From Deinococcales bacterium (lineage in GTDB: Bacteria; Deinococcota; Deinococci; Deinococcales; JAAFIG01): DNA of 60,390 bases. The notes under the pieces are model-generated. The model was not told the DNA's origin and searched no databases. It saw only the letters and a program-made list of their open reading frames with translations. The DNA lies in contig JANXTZ010000052.1 of the NCBI GenBank assembly GCA_025352125.1, positions 1 through 60,390 of the forward strand. Reading direction: 5' to 3'. Shown here one piece after another: positions 14,451 through 23,287 of this stretch; positions within the stretch are counted from its first letter, which is position 1, and every line of letters begins with the position of its first letter. A program made the translations under genes and the position numbers.

Positions 14451-15337
14451 ACCTCGAGATTTCGCCTGTTGGAATCAACTGGCAAAAAATTTTCTACTGC
14501 ATTTGCAAATTCCTCAACTTGCTCGAGCCAGGGGTAATGACCCGTCTCGAGTTCGATCAAGTCTGCGCCTGCCAGATCAACCAACCAGTCGCTTTGAGAT
14601 GGGTAAGAGCTGACATCTTGCACGCCCGCGATGACCAGAATCGGTTTGGAAATATCCGCCAGGTAATTTGGGTATTCAAAATCCCACAAGCCATTGAACA
14701 CCAGCATCTCCTGCATCGTACCGCCCGCCAGCAGCGTCGATTCGGCATCGGAGAACTCGAGCCGAAGCCGCGATTGCGGATTTGGAAAGTGCAACCTCGA
14801 GATGAGGTCGCTGGCATTTACCATTGAAAAGGCTTTCTCGATACGGTCTTCAGGTTTTTCGGGAATTTCAGTCAAGCTGTGCTCGCTCAGGCGTGCCGCA
14901 GACTCGAGAAGCACCTGAGACAATTCAGGGTAATGAATCCACGGATTCACGGCAATGACTTTATGGGTGTGCTCGGGAAAACGCCGTGCATACTCGAGCG
15001 CCAACAACGCCCCAAAACCGTGACCAAGCGGCGTCCAGATTTCAATCTCCAGAAATTCTCGCACCGCCTCCAGATCGTTCACCAAAGCATCAATCGTGTA
15101 ATTCATGGCTTCGGGTAGAGGTTCGCTCGAGCGACCACAACCGCGTTGATCCAGGTAAATCACACGGTATCGATCCAAATATTCGCCCGCGATGTCTTGA
15201 AAACTGTACGAGTTGTAACCTGGTCCACCGTGCAAAAACACGATCACTGGCGCGTTTTGGGTGCCAGAATCGGCAAAAAACAGTTCCACGCCGTTTAACT
15301 CTTCAAGATGCTCAACCAAGTTTTCATCATTCATCAC
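14447..15337 (-). CDS. alpha/beta hydrolase, proline-iminopeptidase-like, nucleophile Ser replaced
   Basis: 296 aa. The oxyanion motif HGGPG and YLDQRGCGRS place it near proline iminopeptidases (S33). At the nucleophile elbow, however, it reads PLGHGFGALLALEYA: the expected G-x-S-x-G is G-H-G-F-G, with Gly (codon GGT, one base from AGT) in the Ser position. The late His region (LETGHYPWLEQ) is present. It may therefore be a non-catalytic binding protein or a recently inactivated enzyme. First gene of a two-gene operon with the glycosyltransferase. Confidence 0.8.
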   Translation of the reverse strand: MMNDENLVEHLEELNGVELFFADSGTQNAPVIVFLHGGPGYNSYSFQDIAGEYLDRYRVIYLDQRGCGRSSEPLPEAMNYTIDALVNDLEAVREFLEIEIWTPLGHGFGALLALEYARRFPEHTHKVIAVNPWIHYPELSQVLLESAARLSEHSLTEIPEKPEDRIEKAFSMVNASDLISRLHFPNPQSRLRLEFSDAESTLLAGGTMQEMLVFNGLWDFEYPNYLADISKPILVIAGVQDVSSYPSQSDWLVDLAGADLIELETGHYPWLEQVEEFANAVENFLPVDSNRRNLEV

Positions 15338-15467
15338 GCCATCCTAAACCGAATACAGCCCCCCAATTGCGGGTTTGACACCTTCACGGGTGCGTGATAC
15401 ACTCCTTTTCGCTCAAAGCGTTTGCACGCTTTTGGCGACTCAAGAAACCTCACTTGGGTACAAGTAG

Positions 15468-15542
15468 GGCGTCGTAGCCAAGTGGTAAGGCAAGGGTCTG
15501 CAAAACCCTCACTCGGCGGTTCGAATCCGCCCGACGCCTCCA
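15468..15542 (+). tRNA. tRNA-Cys(GCA)
   Basis: Canonical: acceptor GGCGTCG/CGACGCC, anticodon stem AGGGT/ACCCT with loop CTGCAAA giving GCA, T-arm GGCGG TTCGAAT CCGCC, U73, CCA. This is presumably the housekeeping copy, as opposed to the array copy at 1725-1794. Confidence 0.95.
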
Positions 15543-15572
15543 AAGCGTGACCGTTTTTGATTTAAAAGGTAT

Positions 15573-15647
15573 AGGTTCGTAGCTCAGGGGTAGAGCACCA
15601 CATTGACACTGTGGGGGTCAGCAGTTCAAATCTGCTCGAGCCTACCA
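15573..15647 (+). tRNA. tRNA-Val(GAC)
   Basis: Acceptor AGGTTCG/CGAGCCT, anticodon stem CCACA/TGTGG, loop TTGACAC giving GAC, T-arm GCAGT TCAAATC TGCT, A73, CCA. Cotranscribed with tRNA-Cys 30 bp upstream. Confidence 0.95.
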
Positions 15648-15653
15648 AACAAG

Positions 15654-15683
15654 AAGACGCCAGCTTTCGCTGGCGTCTTTTAA
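15654..15683 (+). terminator. terminator of the tRNA-Cys/Val operon
   Basis: Arms AAGACGCCAGC/GCTGGCGTCTT with loop TTTC, followed by TTTT. Confidence 0.85.
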
Positions 15684-15700
15684 CTTTTCAAAACAAAAAT

Positions 15701-15730
15701 GAAGCTCGAGAATTTAAATTCTCGAGCTTC
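15701..15730 (-). terminator. terminator after pilQ
   Basis: A perfect 30-bp palindrome with two CTCGAG sites, followed on the minus strand by ATTTTTG. It lies just beyond the pilQ stop and faces the tRNA operon terminator. Confidence 0.75.
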
Positions 15731-15736
15731 TTGGAT

Positions 15737-17935
15737 TTACTTGATGATGTTGGCGGTGACCACGATCAACAACTGGGTTTGATCTGAGCTGCTGGAGGTC
15801 TTTTTGAACAAATCACCAATCAATGGGATTGAACTGAGAAGAGGAATGCCTTGATCTGTCGAATCTTTCGACGTTGCGAGCAAGCTTCCCATGAGGAGTG
15901 TTTGACCATCTTTGAGTCGAACTGTGGATTCTGAAGAACGGTCTGTGAAATCGATTCGTGTCGCACTGGTATTGGTTGGGTCCGTAACGCCGCTGACGTT
16001 GGCTTTGATACCCAAAGTAATGTCACCATTTGCAGCAACCGTTGGAGCAACTTCAACTTGAACGCCAAAGTTGAGCGTTCGTGAAGCCAAAGTTGTTGCG
16101 GTTCCTGTGCTTGGCGCTTGAATTTCAATTCGTCCACCAGACTTAAGAAGACCCTTGCCATTGTTCAGAACCGTAATGGTCGAGTCATTGATCTTTTTCG
16201 AGAGTTTTTGAGTCTCGAGGGCATTGAGTGCCGCACCAATGTTTAAGCCGGCAACGCTTCGGGTGGCGTCAAACAAGAAGTTGAGTGCGCCGTTTAAAAT
16301 TGAACCAGAGAAATTTCCAAAGCCCAGGCTCCAGTCGATACCAAGGGCGCGACTGGCACTGTCGGTTACCTCTTGAATCCGAATGCCAACATTGATCAAA
16401 GATTGTGGTTTATCGAGGGAGGGCAAGACGGCAATGATGCTGTCCACCTGCTCTGGCGTTCCGCTGATAATCAAGGTGTTGGAATCATCGTCGGCGACGA
16501 TACTGACTTGGATTGGTGCGGTGGTTGTCGCTCCTGGAAGGGTCGTGGCTTGAGCGCCGCCCGTGGTGGGTTGAGCGCCAGCCGTAATCTGACCCAAGAT
16601 GCCTGCAAGTTTGCTGGCTTTGGCATAGGACAACGAGAAGGTTTTACGAATGGTCAAGGTTGGTGCAACGGGAGCGGCGGCAGGGGTCGCCTTGTCCACG
16701 GTTGCCAGCAATTGCTTGACTTGCGCTTGCTCGGCGGTGGTTGCGTTGACAATCAAAATCTTTTGGTTCGGGGCAACAGTCACCTTAATGCCAGGGTAAG
16801 TATTCTCGAGGAAGACTTTCAAAGCGGTTGGATCACCATTGACTTCATACGTTTGAACAACGGTCACAACAGCCGCTGGCGGCGCAGAAACGGTTTGAGC
16901 AATATCGACTCGAGCCAGTAAGTTCTTGACTTGGTCTTGTTCGGTTGGTGTACCTGTGACAATAATCAGTTTTTGATTTGGTGGCACGGTCACACGGATG
17001 CTTGGGTAGGTGCTCTCGAGGAAGCCTTTTAAAGCGGTTGGGTCGCCGTTAACTTCGTAGGTTTGCGTGACAGGTAAAATCACAGGAACTTGCTGCACAG
17101 GAACTGGTGGCGGCGTTGGTTTATCGACCTGAACCAGCACTTTGGCAACCTGATCATGTTCGGCGGCGGTGGCACTGACAATCAACACCTTCTGGTTTGG
17201 TGGCACATTGACTTTAATGGATGGAAATGCGCCCTCGAGAAACTTTTTCAAAGCTTCAGGGTCGCCATTCACATCGTAAGAGCGCAATTCGGTTGGAATG
17301 ACTGAGGTGGTTGCAGTTGGTGGGAGTGGCTTATCGACTTGCGCCAGCAACTCTTTGACTTGAACATGCTCCTGTTCCGTCGCTGCGATCACCAGTAATT
17401 TTTGATTTGGCGGCACGGTGACTTTGATGGTTGGGTAGGTGCTTTCCAAAAAGGCTTTTAAAGCGGTTGGGTCGCCGTTAACCACATAGGTACGGATTTC
17501 AATGGCAGGGGCAACAGGGGTTTGTTGAACCGCCGTTGGTTGGGTTGTGGCGACTGGTGTTGGGGCTTTTGGCAAGAACTTTTCGATCACCGAAGGGGGT
17601 CCAACCACCACAACGTTGTTGGGTTGTAAAACATAATCCAAGCCGTAAAGTGTAATTAAGGTGTCCCAGACTTGACGAAACGGTTTTTTGACGCTCCAGG
17701 CAGACCCCAACGTCCGGTCAGGAATGGCTTCAGGCAAAACTTGCAAACCAACCGATTTGCCGATGATCCTCAAATAATCCTCGAGCTTGGTTCCTTCAGG
17801 ACCGACCTGAAATTCGATGATCTGATCGAACCTTGAATCGCTGGGAAACCTCGAGCCTTGTTGCGCGAATGCTGGAAAGAAAGTACTCGAGAGGGCGAGG
17901 AGGAAGATCGTCAAACTTGTGAGCAGTTTTGGCAT
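15737..17935 (-). CDS. pilQ: type IV pilus secretin PilQ with four tandem N-domains
   Basis: About 732 aa; outer-membrane channel for pilus extrusion and DNA uptake. Signal peptide PKLLTSLTIFLLALSSTFFPAFA. An STN-like N-terminal domain is followed by four near-identical ~70-residue units, each starting VNGDPTALK/EALK and containing PPNQKLLIV, a degenerate fifth N-domain (FSLSYAKASKLAGILG) and the secretin beta-barrel (VGIRIQEVTDS, VQVEVAPTVAANGDITLGI, LLSSIPLIGDLFK). The start at 17935 has GAAGGTGG eight bases upstream; an ATG at 17968 would overlap the previous gene but spoil the signal peptide. Repeated N-domains are typical of the long periplasmic stalk of Thermus/Deinococcus PilQ. Confidence 0.92.
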   Translation of the reverse strand: MPKLLTSLTIFLLALSSTFFPAFAQQGSRFPSDSRFDQIIEFQVGPEGTKLEDYLRIIGKSVGLQVLPEAIPDRTLGSAWSVKKPFRQVWDTLITLYGLDYVLQPNNVVVVGPPSVIEKFLPKAPTPVATTQPTAVQQTPVAPAIEIRTYVVNGDPTALKAFLESTYPTIKVTVPPNQKLLVIAATEQEHVQVKELLAQVDKPLPPTATTSVIPTELRSYDVNGDPEALKKFLEGAFPSIKVNVPPNQKVLIVSATAAEHDQVAKVLVQVDKPTPPPVPVQQVPVILPVTQTYEVNGDPTALKGFLESTYPSIRVTVPPNQKLIIVTGTPTEQDQVKNLLARVDIAQTVSAPPAAVVTVVQTYEVNGDPTALKVFLENTYPGIKVTVAPNQKILIVNATTAEQAQVKQLLATVDKATPAAAPVAPTLTIRKTFSLSYAKASKLAGILGQITAGAQPTTGGAQATTLPGATTTAPIQVSIVADDDSNTLIISGTPEQVDSIIAVLPSLDKPQSLINVGIRIQEVTDSASRALGIDWSLGFGNFSGSILNGALNFLFDATRSVAGLNIGAALNALETQKLSKKINDSTITVLNNGKGLLKSGGRIEIQAPSTGTATTLASRTLNFGVQVEVAPTVAANGDITLGIKANVSGVTDPTNTSATRIDFTDRSSESTVRLKDGQTLLMGSLLATSKDSTDQGIPLLSSIPLIGDLFKKTSSSSDQTQLLIVVTANIIK

Positions 17936-17967
17936 GAACACCACCTTCGGGAAATTTATGAGACGCA

Positions 17968-19401
17968 TTATTTTTCAGTCCTTGGAATCGTTAGCGTTTC
18001 TTCTCCAAGTAACAACACCATTTCGCTTGCCGTGATTGACTTCACAACCACTTTACTATCTGGAATCGTTTCGCCCAGTCCAACAATCACAGACTTGCCC
18101 TTAATCTCGAGTCTGGCTTGTGGGAAAGGTCCACCAACGTAGTCCAGGTAACGCAATTGACGCTCAGAAATGAATTCGTTCAGAATACTGCGCGTCGGTT
18201 CGACTGGTGTCACAACCGCCACTGGAGGTGTGACAGGAACAACAACCGGTGGCGGTGGTTTGACGGGCGTGATGGTGGTGTTCAAAGGGTCAACTTGCCC
18301 AGGATTGCTATTGCCATCAGATGGTTTGAGTCCACCCGAGGTGTTGCTGGTGTTGGGCGTGATGACACTGCCCTCATTTGGTAACTCGAGCGGCTTGGTG
18401 GGTTGAACTTGTGGTACGACCACAGGAATTTGGACGACTTGCGGTGGGTTGACTTTTTGAATGATTTGCGGCGCAATAGGCAAAACGCCGCCGCCACCCG
18501 CGATGGGTAAACTTGCGGTTGCTGTCGAATTCGGCACTCGAATATCGGGTCTGGTGCCAATGACGACTGTTTCCGGGGGAGTTGTTGGCGTTGCTGGAAT
18601 ACTTGGTTTTTGAACCGGTTTGGTGGTTTGATTTGTGGCTGGTTTGGTGGTTTGATTTGCGACTGGTTTTTGGCTGGTTTGATTGGGGGTAGAAGGTTTA
18701 GGGCTGGTTGCCTTTGTGCCATTTGAAAGCGTGTTTGGTTTTTGTATGGGTAAGGTTGGTGTTGGCAGTGGTGTTGGTTGCTTAATGATCAGCGGGTTTT
18801 TTGGAGCCGTGATTGATGGTTTGACTGTGGGGACTTGAGTGAGTGATGGTGGAATTCTGACCGAATTCGTTGGCGGATTTGATGCAACAACGTTTGGACT
18901 TGGCTGTTGAATTGGTTCTGAAGGCGTTGTTTGGACTGGAGGTGTTGGAATTGGTGCGAACGGATTCAAACCTGCACTCGAGCCATTTCCGTTTCCATTG
19001 GGTGTTGCGATCTGGGAATTGGACGGTGTTTTACCAGCACTGCCAGAACCTTCAGTCGTGACCAGAAATGGAATGTCTTGAACTTCCAAGGCTCGAGAAA
19101 GATTGCTGTTTGAATCGACCACATTTGGTGTCGTGCCAGGATTTGAAGTGGTTGGTGACGTATCTGTATTGATGGGGGTGGTTGGTTGGGTGAGCGCAGG
19201 TGTATCAACCACTGGTTCGGCGCTTGGATTCCCAAAGACCAAATACCAGGCGGCAATCCCTCCCAGTAAACCCAAAGCCAGAGCGCCGTACAACAATGGT
19301 CTGGGGAACCGATCAAAGGAAGCAAGCAATGAATTGCGTTTCTCGACTGGGCTATTCGCCCCTGGGTCAGTATTGAATGTTTGCTGATCTGGCTGGGTCA
19401 T
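17968..19401 (-). CDS. PilP-like pilus assembly protein with Pro/Thr-rich linker
   Basis: 477 aa, single membrane pass at residues ~34-55 (PLLYGALALGLLGGIAAWYLVF), a ~330-residue Pro/Thr/Asn/Gln-rich tether, and a small C-terminal beta domain (YVGGPFPQARLEIKGKSVIVGLGETIPDSKVVVKSITASEMVLLLGEE) of the PilP/PulC kind that contacts secretin N-domains. Its position between pilO and pilQ supports this. It could be named PilW in the Thermus scheme. The long tether would let the domain reach across a thick periplasm. The stop overlaps the longest pilQ reading frame. Confidence 0.75.
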   Translation of the reverse strand: MTQPDQQTFNTDPGANSPVEKRNSLLASFDRFPRPLLYGALALGLLGGIAAWYLVFGNPSAEPVVDTPALTQPTTPINTDTSPTTSNPGTTPNVVDSNSNLSRALEVQDIPFLVTTEGSGSAGKTPSNSQIATPNGNGNGSSAGLNPFAPIPTPPVQTTPSEPIQQPSPNVVASNPPTNSVRIPPSLTQVPTVKPSITAPKNPLIIKQPTPLPTPTLPIQKPNTLSNGTKATSPKPSTPNQTSQKPVANQTTKPATNQTTKPVQKPSIPATPTTPPETVVIGTRPDIRVPNSTATASLPIAGGGGVLPIAPQIIQKVNPPQVVQIPVVVPQVQPTKPLELPNEGSVITPNTSNTSGGLKPSDGNSNPGQVDPLNTTITPVKPPPPVVVPVTPPVAVVTPVEPTRSILNEFISERQLRYLDYVGGPFPQARLEIKGKSVIVGLGETIPDSKVVVKSITASEMVLLLGEETLTIPRTEK

Positions 19402-20123
19402 TTTGGAACCTCCCCAGTGGTGGGCGGGGTTGTTGGCATGGTCGTGGTCGGTGTAGCTGGTGCTGGTGTTTCAGTCGATAATCCAGTGCAGATTGGATTG
19501 ACATTGCTTTGGGAGTTGCGATTCGGGTCGTCGTAAACGTAAGCGGCAATGTTTAAACTCGAGGTGAGTTTAGGGTTGGTGATGGTCTTTGGATCGATGT
19601 TCGTATTTGAGCTGAATGCTTGGGTGGCTTGTGTAAAATTCAGGTTTTGAACACTTAAAAAGCGTTGTTGTTTCTCGAGTGCCACCAAAATACCGAACAA
19701 ACTGCCGTATGTGCCTTCAAGATTGAGGGTCAGGTTTACAGCTCGAATGCCAGCGGGGATTGGTGAAGTTCCTGCCGTGGTGGCAAGTTGCCGAGCGATG
19801 GAGTTGAGCTGACCTTGATTGCTAGCGATATTGTTTCTGATGCTTGAAAGAAGAACCGAGAACTGCTCACTGCTTGGTAGTTGCGCTAGAAAACTGACTT
19901 TTTCTCTTTCCAAACCAGCAACCACACCGCACAGCCGAACAACATTTCTTTGCGCATTTTCGCCGACTTGTTTTTTCGCCTCGAGCGCGTCAATCTGAGT
20001 GCCTAAGTCAGCAATTGTGGTTTGTGCGGACTGATAGGCAGTTAAATACCAGATGAGCGCGATCAGGGCACTGACACCAATGACGATAAACGCAATGATG
20101 CGACTCGAGAGATTAGCGAGCAT
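19398..20123 (-). CDS. pilO: type IV pilus inner-membrane assembly protein PilO
   Basis: About 241 aa: TM at residues ~8-28 (IIAFIVIGVSALIALIWYLTAY), a coiled coil (TTIADLGTQIDALEAKKQ) and a ferredoxin-like domain (FLAQLPSSEQFSVLLSSIRNNI), a Pro/Thr-rich tail. The start at 20123 has GCAGGAGG six bases upstream and overlaps the end of pilN; the longer frame from 20213 is the pilN tail read out of frame. The stop overlaps the start of the pilP-like gene. Confidence 0.88.
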   Translation of the reverse strand: MLANLSSRIIAFIVIGVSALIALIWYLTAYQSAQTTIADLGTQIDALEAKKQVGENAQRNVVRLCGVVAGLEREKVSFLAQLPSSEQFSVLLSSIRNNIASNQGQLNSIARQLATTAGTSPIPAGIRAVNLTLNLEGTYGSLFGILVALEKQQRFLSVQNLNFTQATQAFSSNTNIDPKTITNPKLTSSLNIAAYVYDDPNRNSQSNVNPICTGLSTETPAPATPTTTMPTTPPTTGEVPK

Positions 20124-20859
20124 TCGAGCCTCCTGCGGGTGTGGCGGGAGTTGGGTTTTGAAAACTCCCTGATGCTGGTGTGGCTGGGGTTGTGGTGGTC
20201 GGGGCAGCCGCAAGCGGAGTGTCGCTCACGACACCGACAGTTGCATTGAACGAGTAACGGGTGCTTTTACCTGCCCCTTGCGCACCAATCACGTCTGTGC
20301 GGGTTGATCCGGTGAATTCAATCCCGAATTTGGGGTCACTTTCAAAAACAGTAATGTATTTTTGGATGTCAGCATAGGATTCAGCCTCGCCGGTCAACGC
20401 GAATTCTGTCGTGATGGGCTTTTTGTCGTAAGCTCCTGAGGCAGCTTTGGTTTGTGATTCGGCTGGCGTAAGTTGTTTGACACTCAGGCTCTTCAAACTC
20501 ACGGCTGGAACATTCGGGTGGGTGATGCTGGCTGGGATTTTCTTGACAAACGTGCTCAGTTGCTCTGACCATTTGACCCGTGCCTGCTCGAGTTGGGCTT
20601 TGATGGCGGTCGTGACCTCGAGTTCTTTTTGTTGGGCAATGAGCGCGGTATTGCCTTCAACAAAGCGCTGCAATGCCCTGACTTCCGTATCGAGTTGATC
20701 GCGTTGGGCGGTCAATCCAGAAATCTGGTTGTTCAAACCCAGTTGCAGACCAAGGATCACGCCCAAAACGACCACAGGAATAGCGATGGCAATCAGTCGC
20801 CACCAGCCTGGTTCGACGCGTTTGCGTAAAGTCTTGGGTAAAAGGTTAATGCTAATCAA
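20113..20859 (-). CDS. pilN: type IV pilus assembly protein PilN
   Basis: 248 aa, beginning with the diagnostic MISINLLP that binds the cleft of PilM. A TM segment (IAIAIPVVVLGVILGLQLGL), coiled coil (QISGLTAQRDQLDTEVRALQ) and periplasmic fold follow; the C-terminus is an Ala/Thr/Pro tail. It overlaps pilM by 8 bp upstream and pilO by 11 bp downstream, so translation of the operon is coupled. Confidence 0.92.
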   Translation of the reverse strand: MISINLLPKTLRKRVEPGWWRLIAIAIPVVVLGVILGLQLGLNNQISGLTAQRDQLDTEVRALQRFVEGNTALIAQQKELEVTTAIKAQLEQARVKWSEQLSTFVKKIPASITHPNVPAVSLKSLSVKQLTPAESQTKAASGAYDKKPITTEFALTGEAESYADIQKYITVFESDPKFGIEFTGSTRTDVIGAQGAGKSTRYSFNATVGVVSDTPLAAAPTTTTPATPASGSFQNPTPATPAGGSNAR

Positions 20860-22030
20860 TTTCGGTCACCCCCCGTAACGCCAAACCCAGCGGCACTGCC
20901 AACTCGGCGGCGGTCGAGCGCAAGTAGGCGGCGTCAAATTGATTCTCGTCAAAATTGACCGACAACCAAGGATCACCCACCTCAACGCGGAAACCGAGCG
21001 TGTCGCCGATGGCATCCGCCAGTCCTCGCAGTTTGGCACCGCCACCTGACAGGTACATGCGGTCCACATTGATATCGCCTGATTGCACGCGGTAAAACTC
21101 GAGCGAGCGCCGAATTTCAGTGGTCAGGTCCAGAAGTGGTGTGCGAATGGCGTCAAAGATTTTGGCGGGTGAATATTTTTCTTTGTTCACGTCAAAATCG
21201 AGCAAATCTTCTTCATCTTCGGTGGGGATGGTGGCGGTGGCGTAATTGATCTTGACCTCTTCGGACTGGGCAAAGTCCAGACCGAAAGCTTTTTGAATCG
21301 CCACCGTAAAATCATCGCCCGAAACGTTGATTGGTCGGTTCATGAGAACGCGCTGCCCTCGAACCAGAGCGATGGTCGAGTTGCTCGCGCCAATCTCGAG
21401 CACCACGCCAACCTCGCCGCCCTCGGTGAAGGTCTGACCGGTCAGGGTGGTTTTGTTTAAATGCTCGCCAAGTAGACTGCCCTTGAGTGCCCGAAGCGCC
21501 GCAAACGGCTTCACGTCAATCACCACAGGCTCGAGTTGCGAGAGCTTGATGACTTCGATCAGACGGGCAATGACTTCTTGTTGCGCCACAGCGATCATGA
21601 CTTCCATTTGCCCATCGGCTGGAATGTCATCTGGGTTGTCGAGCGTGTCGTAATCCAAGACCACCTCGTCGATTGGGAACGGGATATAACGTTCAGCTTC
21701 CCATTTGATGGCTTCGTCGAGGTCTTTGGCTGACATTTTCGGCACTTGAATGATACGGGTGATCGCAGATTGATTGGCGACACAGGTCACAACATACTTG
21801 TTGCGAATTTTTGCTTCCGTCAAAGCCGCACGAATCTCGGCGGCAACCGCCGCAGGGTCTGTGATTTGACCATCCGTGACCGAACCTGGTGGGGTCGGAC
21901 GGATTGCCAAAGCACGCAGTGTTGGCGGCGTACCCGGTTTTAATTCCACAATTTTGATGGTGCTTGTACCGACCTCGAGACCAATCGCCTCGATGCGCGG
22001 ATTCACAAGCCGCTTCAGCCAATCTGACAT
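20852..22030 (-). CDS. pilM: type IV pilus actin-like ATPase PilM
   Basis: About 392 aa cytoplasmic actin-fold protein; with PilN/PilO it links the motor to the secretin complex. Motifs: IGLEVGTSTIKIVELK (phosphate 1), QVPKMSAKDLDEAIKWEAERYIPFP (PilM family signature), VVLEIGASNSTIALVRG (phosphate 2) and YLSGGGAKLRGLADAI (adenosine). The ATG at 22030 follows AAGGGGGT at proper spacing; the GTG at 22045 would put the ribosome site inside the gene. First gene of the operon. Confidence 0.93.
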   Translation of the reverse strand: MSDWLKRLVNPRIEAIGLEVGTSTIKIVELKPGTPPTLRALAIRPTPPGSVTDGQITDPAAVAAEIRAALTEAKIRNKYVVTCVANQSAITRIIQVPKMSAKDLDEAIKWEAERYIPFPIDEVVLDYDTLDNPDDIPADGQMEVMIAVAQQEVIARLIEVIKLSQLEPVVIDVKPFAALRALKGSLLGEHLNKTTLTGQTFTEGGEVGVVLEIGASNSTIALVRGQRVLMNRPINVSGDDFTVAIQKAFGLDFAQSEEVKINYATATIPTEDEEDLLDFDVNKEKYSPAKIFDAIRTPLLDLTTEIRRSLEFYRVQSGDINVDRMYLSGGGAKLRGLADAIGDTLGFRVEVGDPWLSVNFDENQFDAAYLRSTAAELAVPLGLALRGVTEID

Positions 22031-22087
22031 AGACCCCCTTGACACCTATAGAAAATCGTACCACAAGCAACAGACGCAAGTCAGTAT

Positions 22088-22103
22088 AAACCGATATCGG
22101 TTT
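22088..22103. promoter_or_regulatory. 16-bp perfect palindrome upstream of pilM
   Basis: AAACCGATATCGGTTT lies ~60 bp upstream of the pilM start, in a 285-bp spacer with no gene. An operator is plausible; no regulator is adjacent. Confidence 0.35.
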
Positions 22104-22277
22104 TGGCTTGGTCAAAAACCGCTTTTGGGCATCAATTGCTGGTTCAAACTGTGACTTGCGGGTTATTGCAAAACCGATGCCATCCAAACCAGTTGAAAAT
22201 GAGACGCAATACGGTTTTAACAGGCTAAAAATGTATGCCAACTCGATTCTCTGTCTCAGAATTCGTGCCTGAATGTT

Positions 22278-22310
22278 GAGAATTTAAACGCGTTCACAGT
22301 TTAAATTCTC
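22278..22310 (-). terminator. hairpin after thyX
   Basis: Arms GAGAATTTAAAC/GTTTAAATTCTC directly after the thyX stop. There is no clean T-run, so its strength is uncertain. Confidence 0.5.
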
Positions 22311-22314
22311 GAGT

Positions 22315-23043
22315 TCAACCCGAAGTTTTTGCTGCTACTTTGTCCCAAACGATTCTGCCACCGTTGCTGGTTAACAGTGCACAGTTTCCTGGGTTGTGCT
22401 CGTTGCAAATGCCTGTCGGAATGCACTTGATGGTCATGAATTTTCCAGACCACGGCAGGGCGCTGACCACCTCTTTGCGCATGATTTTGGCAACCTCGCG
22501 GATTTCCCATTGGGCGCGGGTGCACAGGCGTTGACCCAGAAAATTTTTTAACGCCTCAAAACTCCAGGTCGAAACCAGATTGGTTCGTGCCGCGTTGGGC
22601 AGCACCATACGCGCATCCTCGCCCGCGATGCCCAACTGGAGCAACTTTTGATATGCGCCGCCAGACTCGAGCATCGACTGCTGGTAAACCTCGAGTGCGA
22701 TTGGGTTCGCGGCGATGCTGGGTGGCAACACGTGCCAGTCGGATGCCGTGTCAATTTGCTTGTAACGCTGCGATTGCTGCTCCCAGGAAACGCCCTGCAC
22801 GTGACGCACCAACTGATGCGAGCAGGCTCGAGAAACCCCCGCAATCGAAAAGGTAAAACTCACGCCCCTCGAGACGCTCCAATGCCCAGAGTCCAGCGTG
22901 TCCGCCACGAGTTGAATTTTGCGATCTTGACTGGCGTTGTTATTGTAAATCTCTTCAAAGTCGCCCTTGGTGGTGGTCATGCGGGCTTGGGCGTAAATTT
23001 GGGTTAAGGGGTCGGGCGTAAAGGCAACGAGTTTGACTCGCAT
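22315..23043 (-). CDS. thyX: flavin-dependent thymidylate synthase ThyX
   Basis: 242 aa. Makes dTMP from dUMP with FAD, NADPH and methylene-tetrahydrofolate. The ThyX signature is seen as RHVQGVSWEQQSQRY (family RHRxxSxxxxSxRY; the second Arg is replaced). FSIAGVSRACSHQLVRH precedes it, and LPNAARTNLVSTWSFEALKNFLGQRLC, with the conserved Arg, follows. GGAGGAAACC precedes the ATG at 23043; the longer frame to 23190 has no ribosome site. A C-terminal extension with Cys residues (CIPTGICNEHNPGNC) is unusual and might bind metal. Confidence 0.92.
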   Translation of the reverse strand: MRVKLVAFTPDPLTQIYAQARMTTTKGDFEEIYNNNASQDRKIQLVADTLDSGHWSVSRGVSFTFSIAGVSRACSHQLVRHVQGVSWEQQSQRYKQIDTASDWHVLPPSIAANPIALEVYQQSMLESGGAYQKLLQLGIAGEDARMVLPNAARTNLVSTWSFEALKNFLGQRLCTRAQWEIREVAKIMRKEVVSALPWSGKFMTIKCIPTGICNEHNPGNCALLTSNGGRIVWDKVAAKTSG

Positions 23044-23113
23044 GGTTTCCTCCAAGAAATTTCTAACTTCGCGGTTAAAGTTTAACCCGTTTTGGGAGGC
23101 TCGAGAAACAAGA

Positions 23114-23142
23114 CGTTGGAGACAATATTTTTGTCTCCAACG
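23114..23142. promoter_or_regulatory. inverted repeat between divergent thyX and S9 peptidase
   Basis: Perfect 12-bp arms CGTTGGAGACAA/TTGTCTCCAACG around TATTT. No T-run on either side, so more likely an operator or mRNA structure than a terminator. Confidence 0.4.
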
Positions 23143-23287
23143 GGAAGGAACTTTGGGTGTACCGGGTGTTGTGTTTGTTTTTTGTAACAAGAATGTATCA
23201 CGCGTTGGGTAAAAAAACCAGGAAAATCTTCACGAATTTTACATAAAACTGGCGATACGATACGTCCCAATCTCGAAAGGAGTTTTG

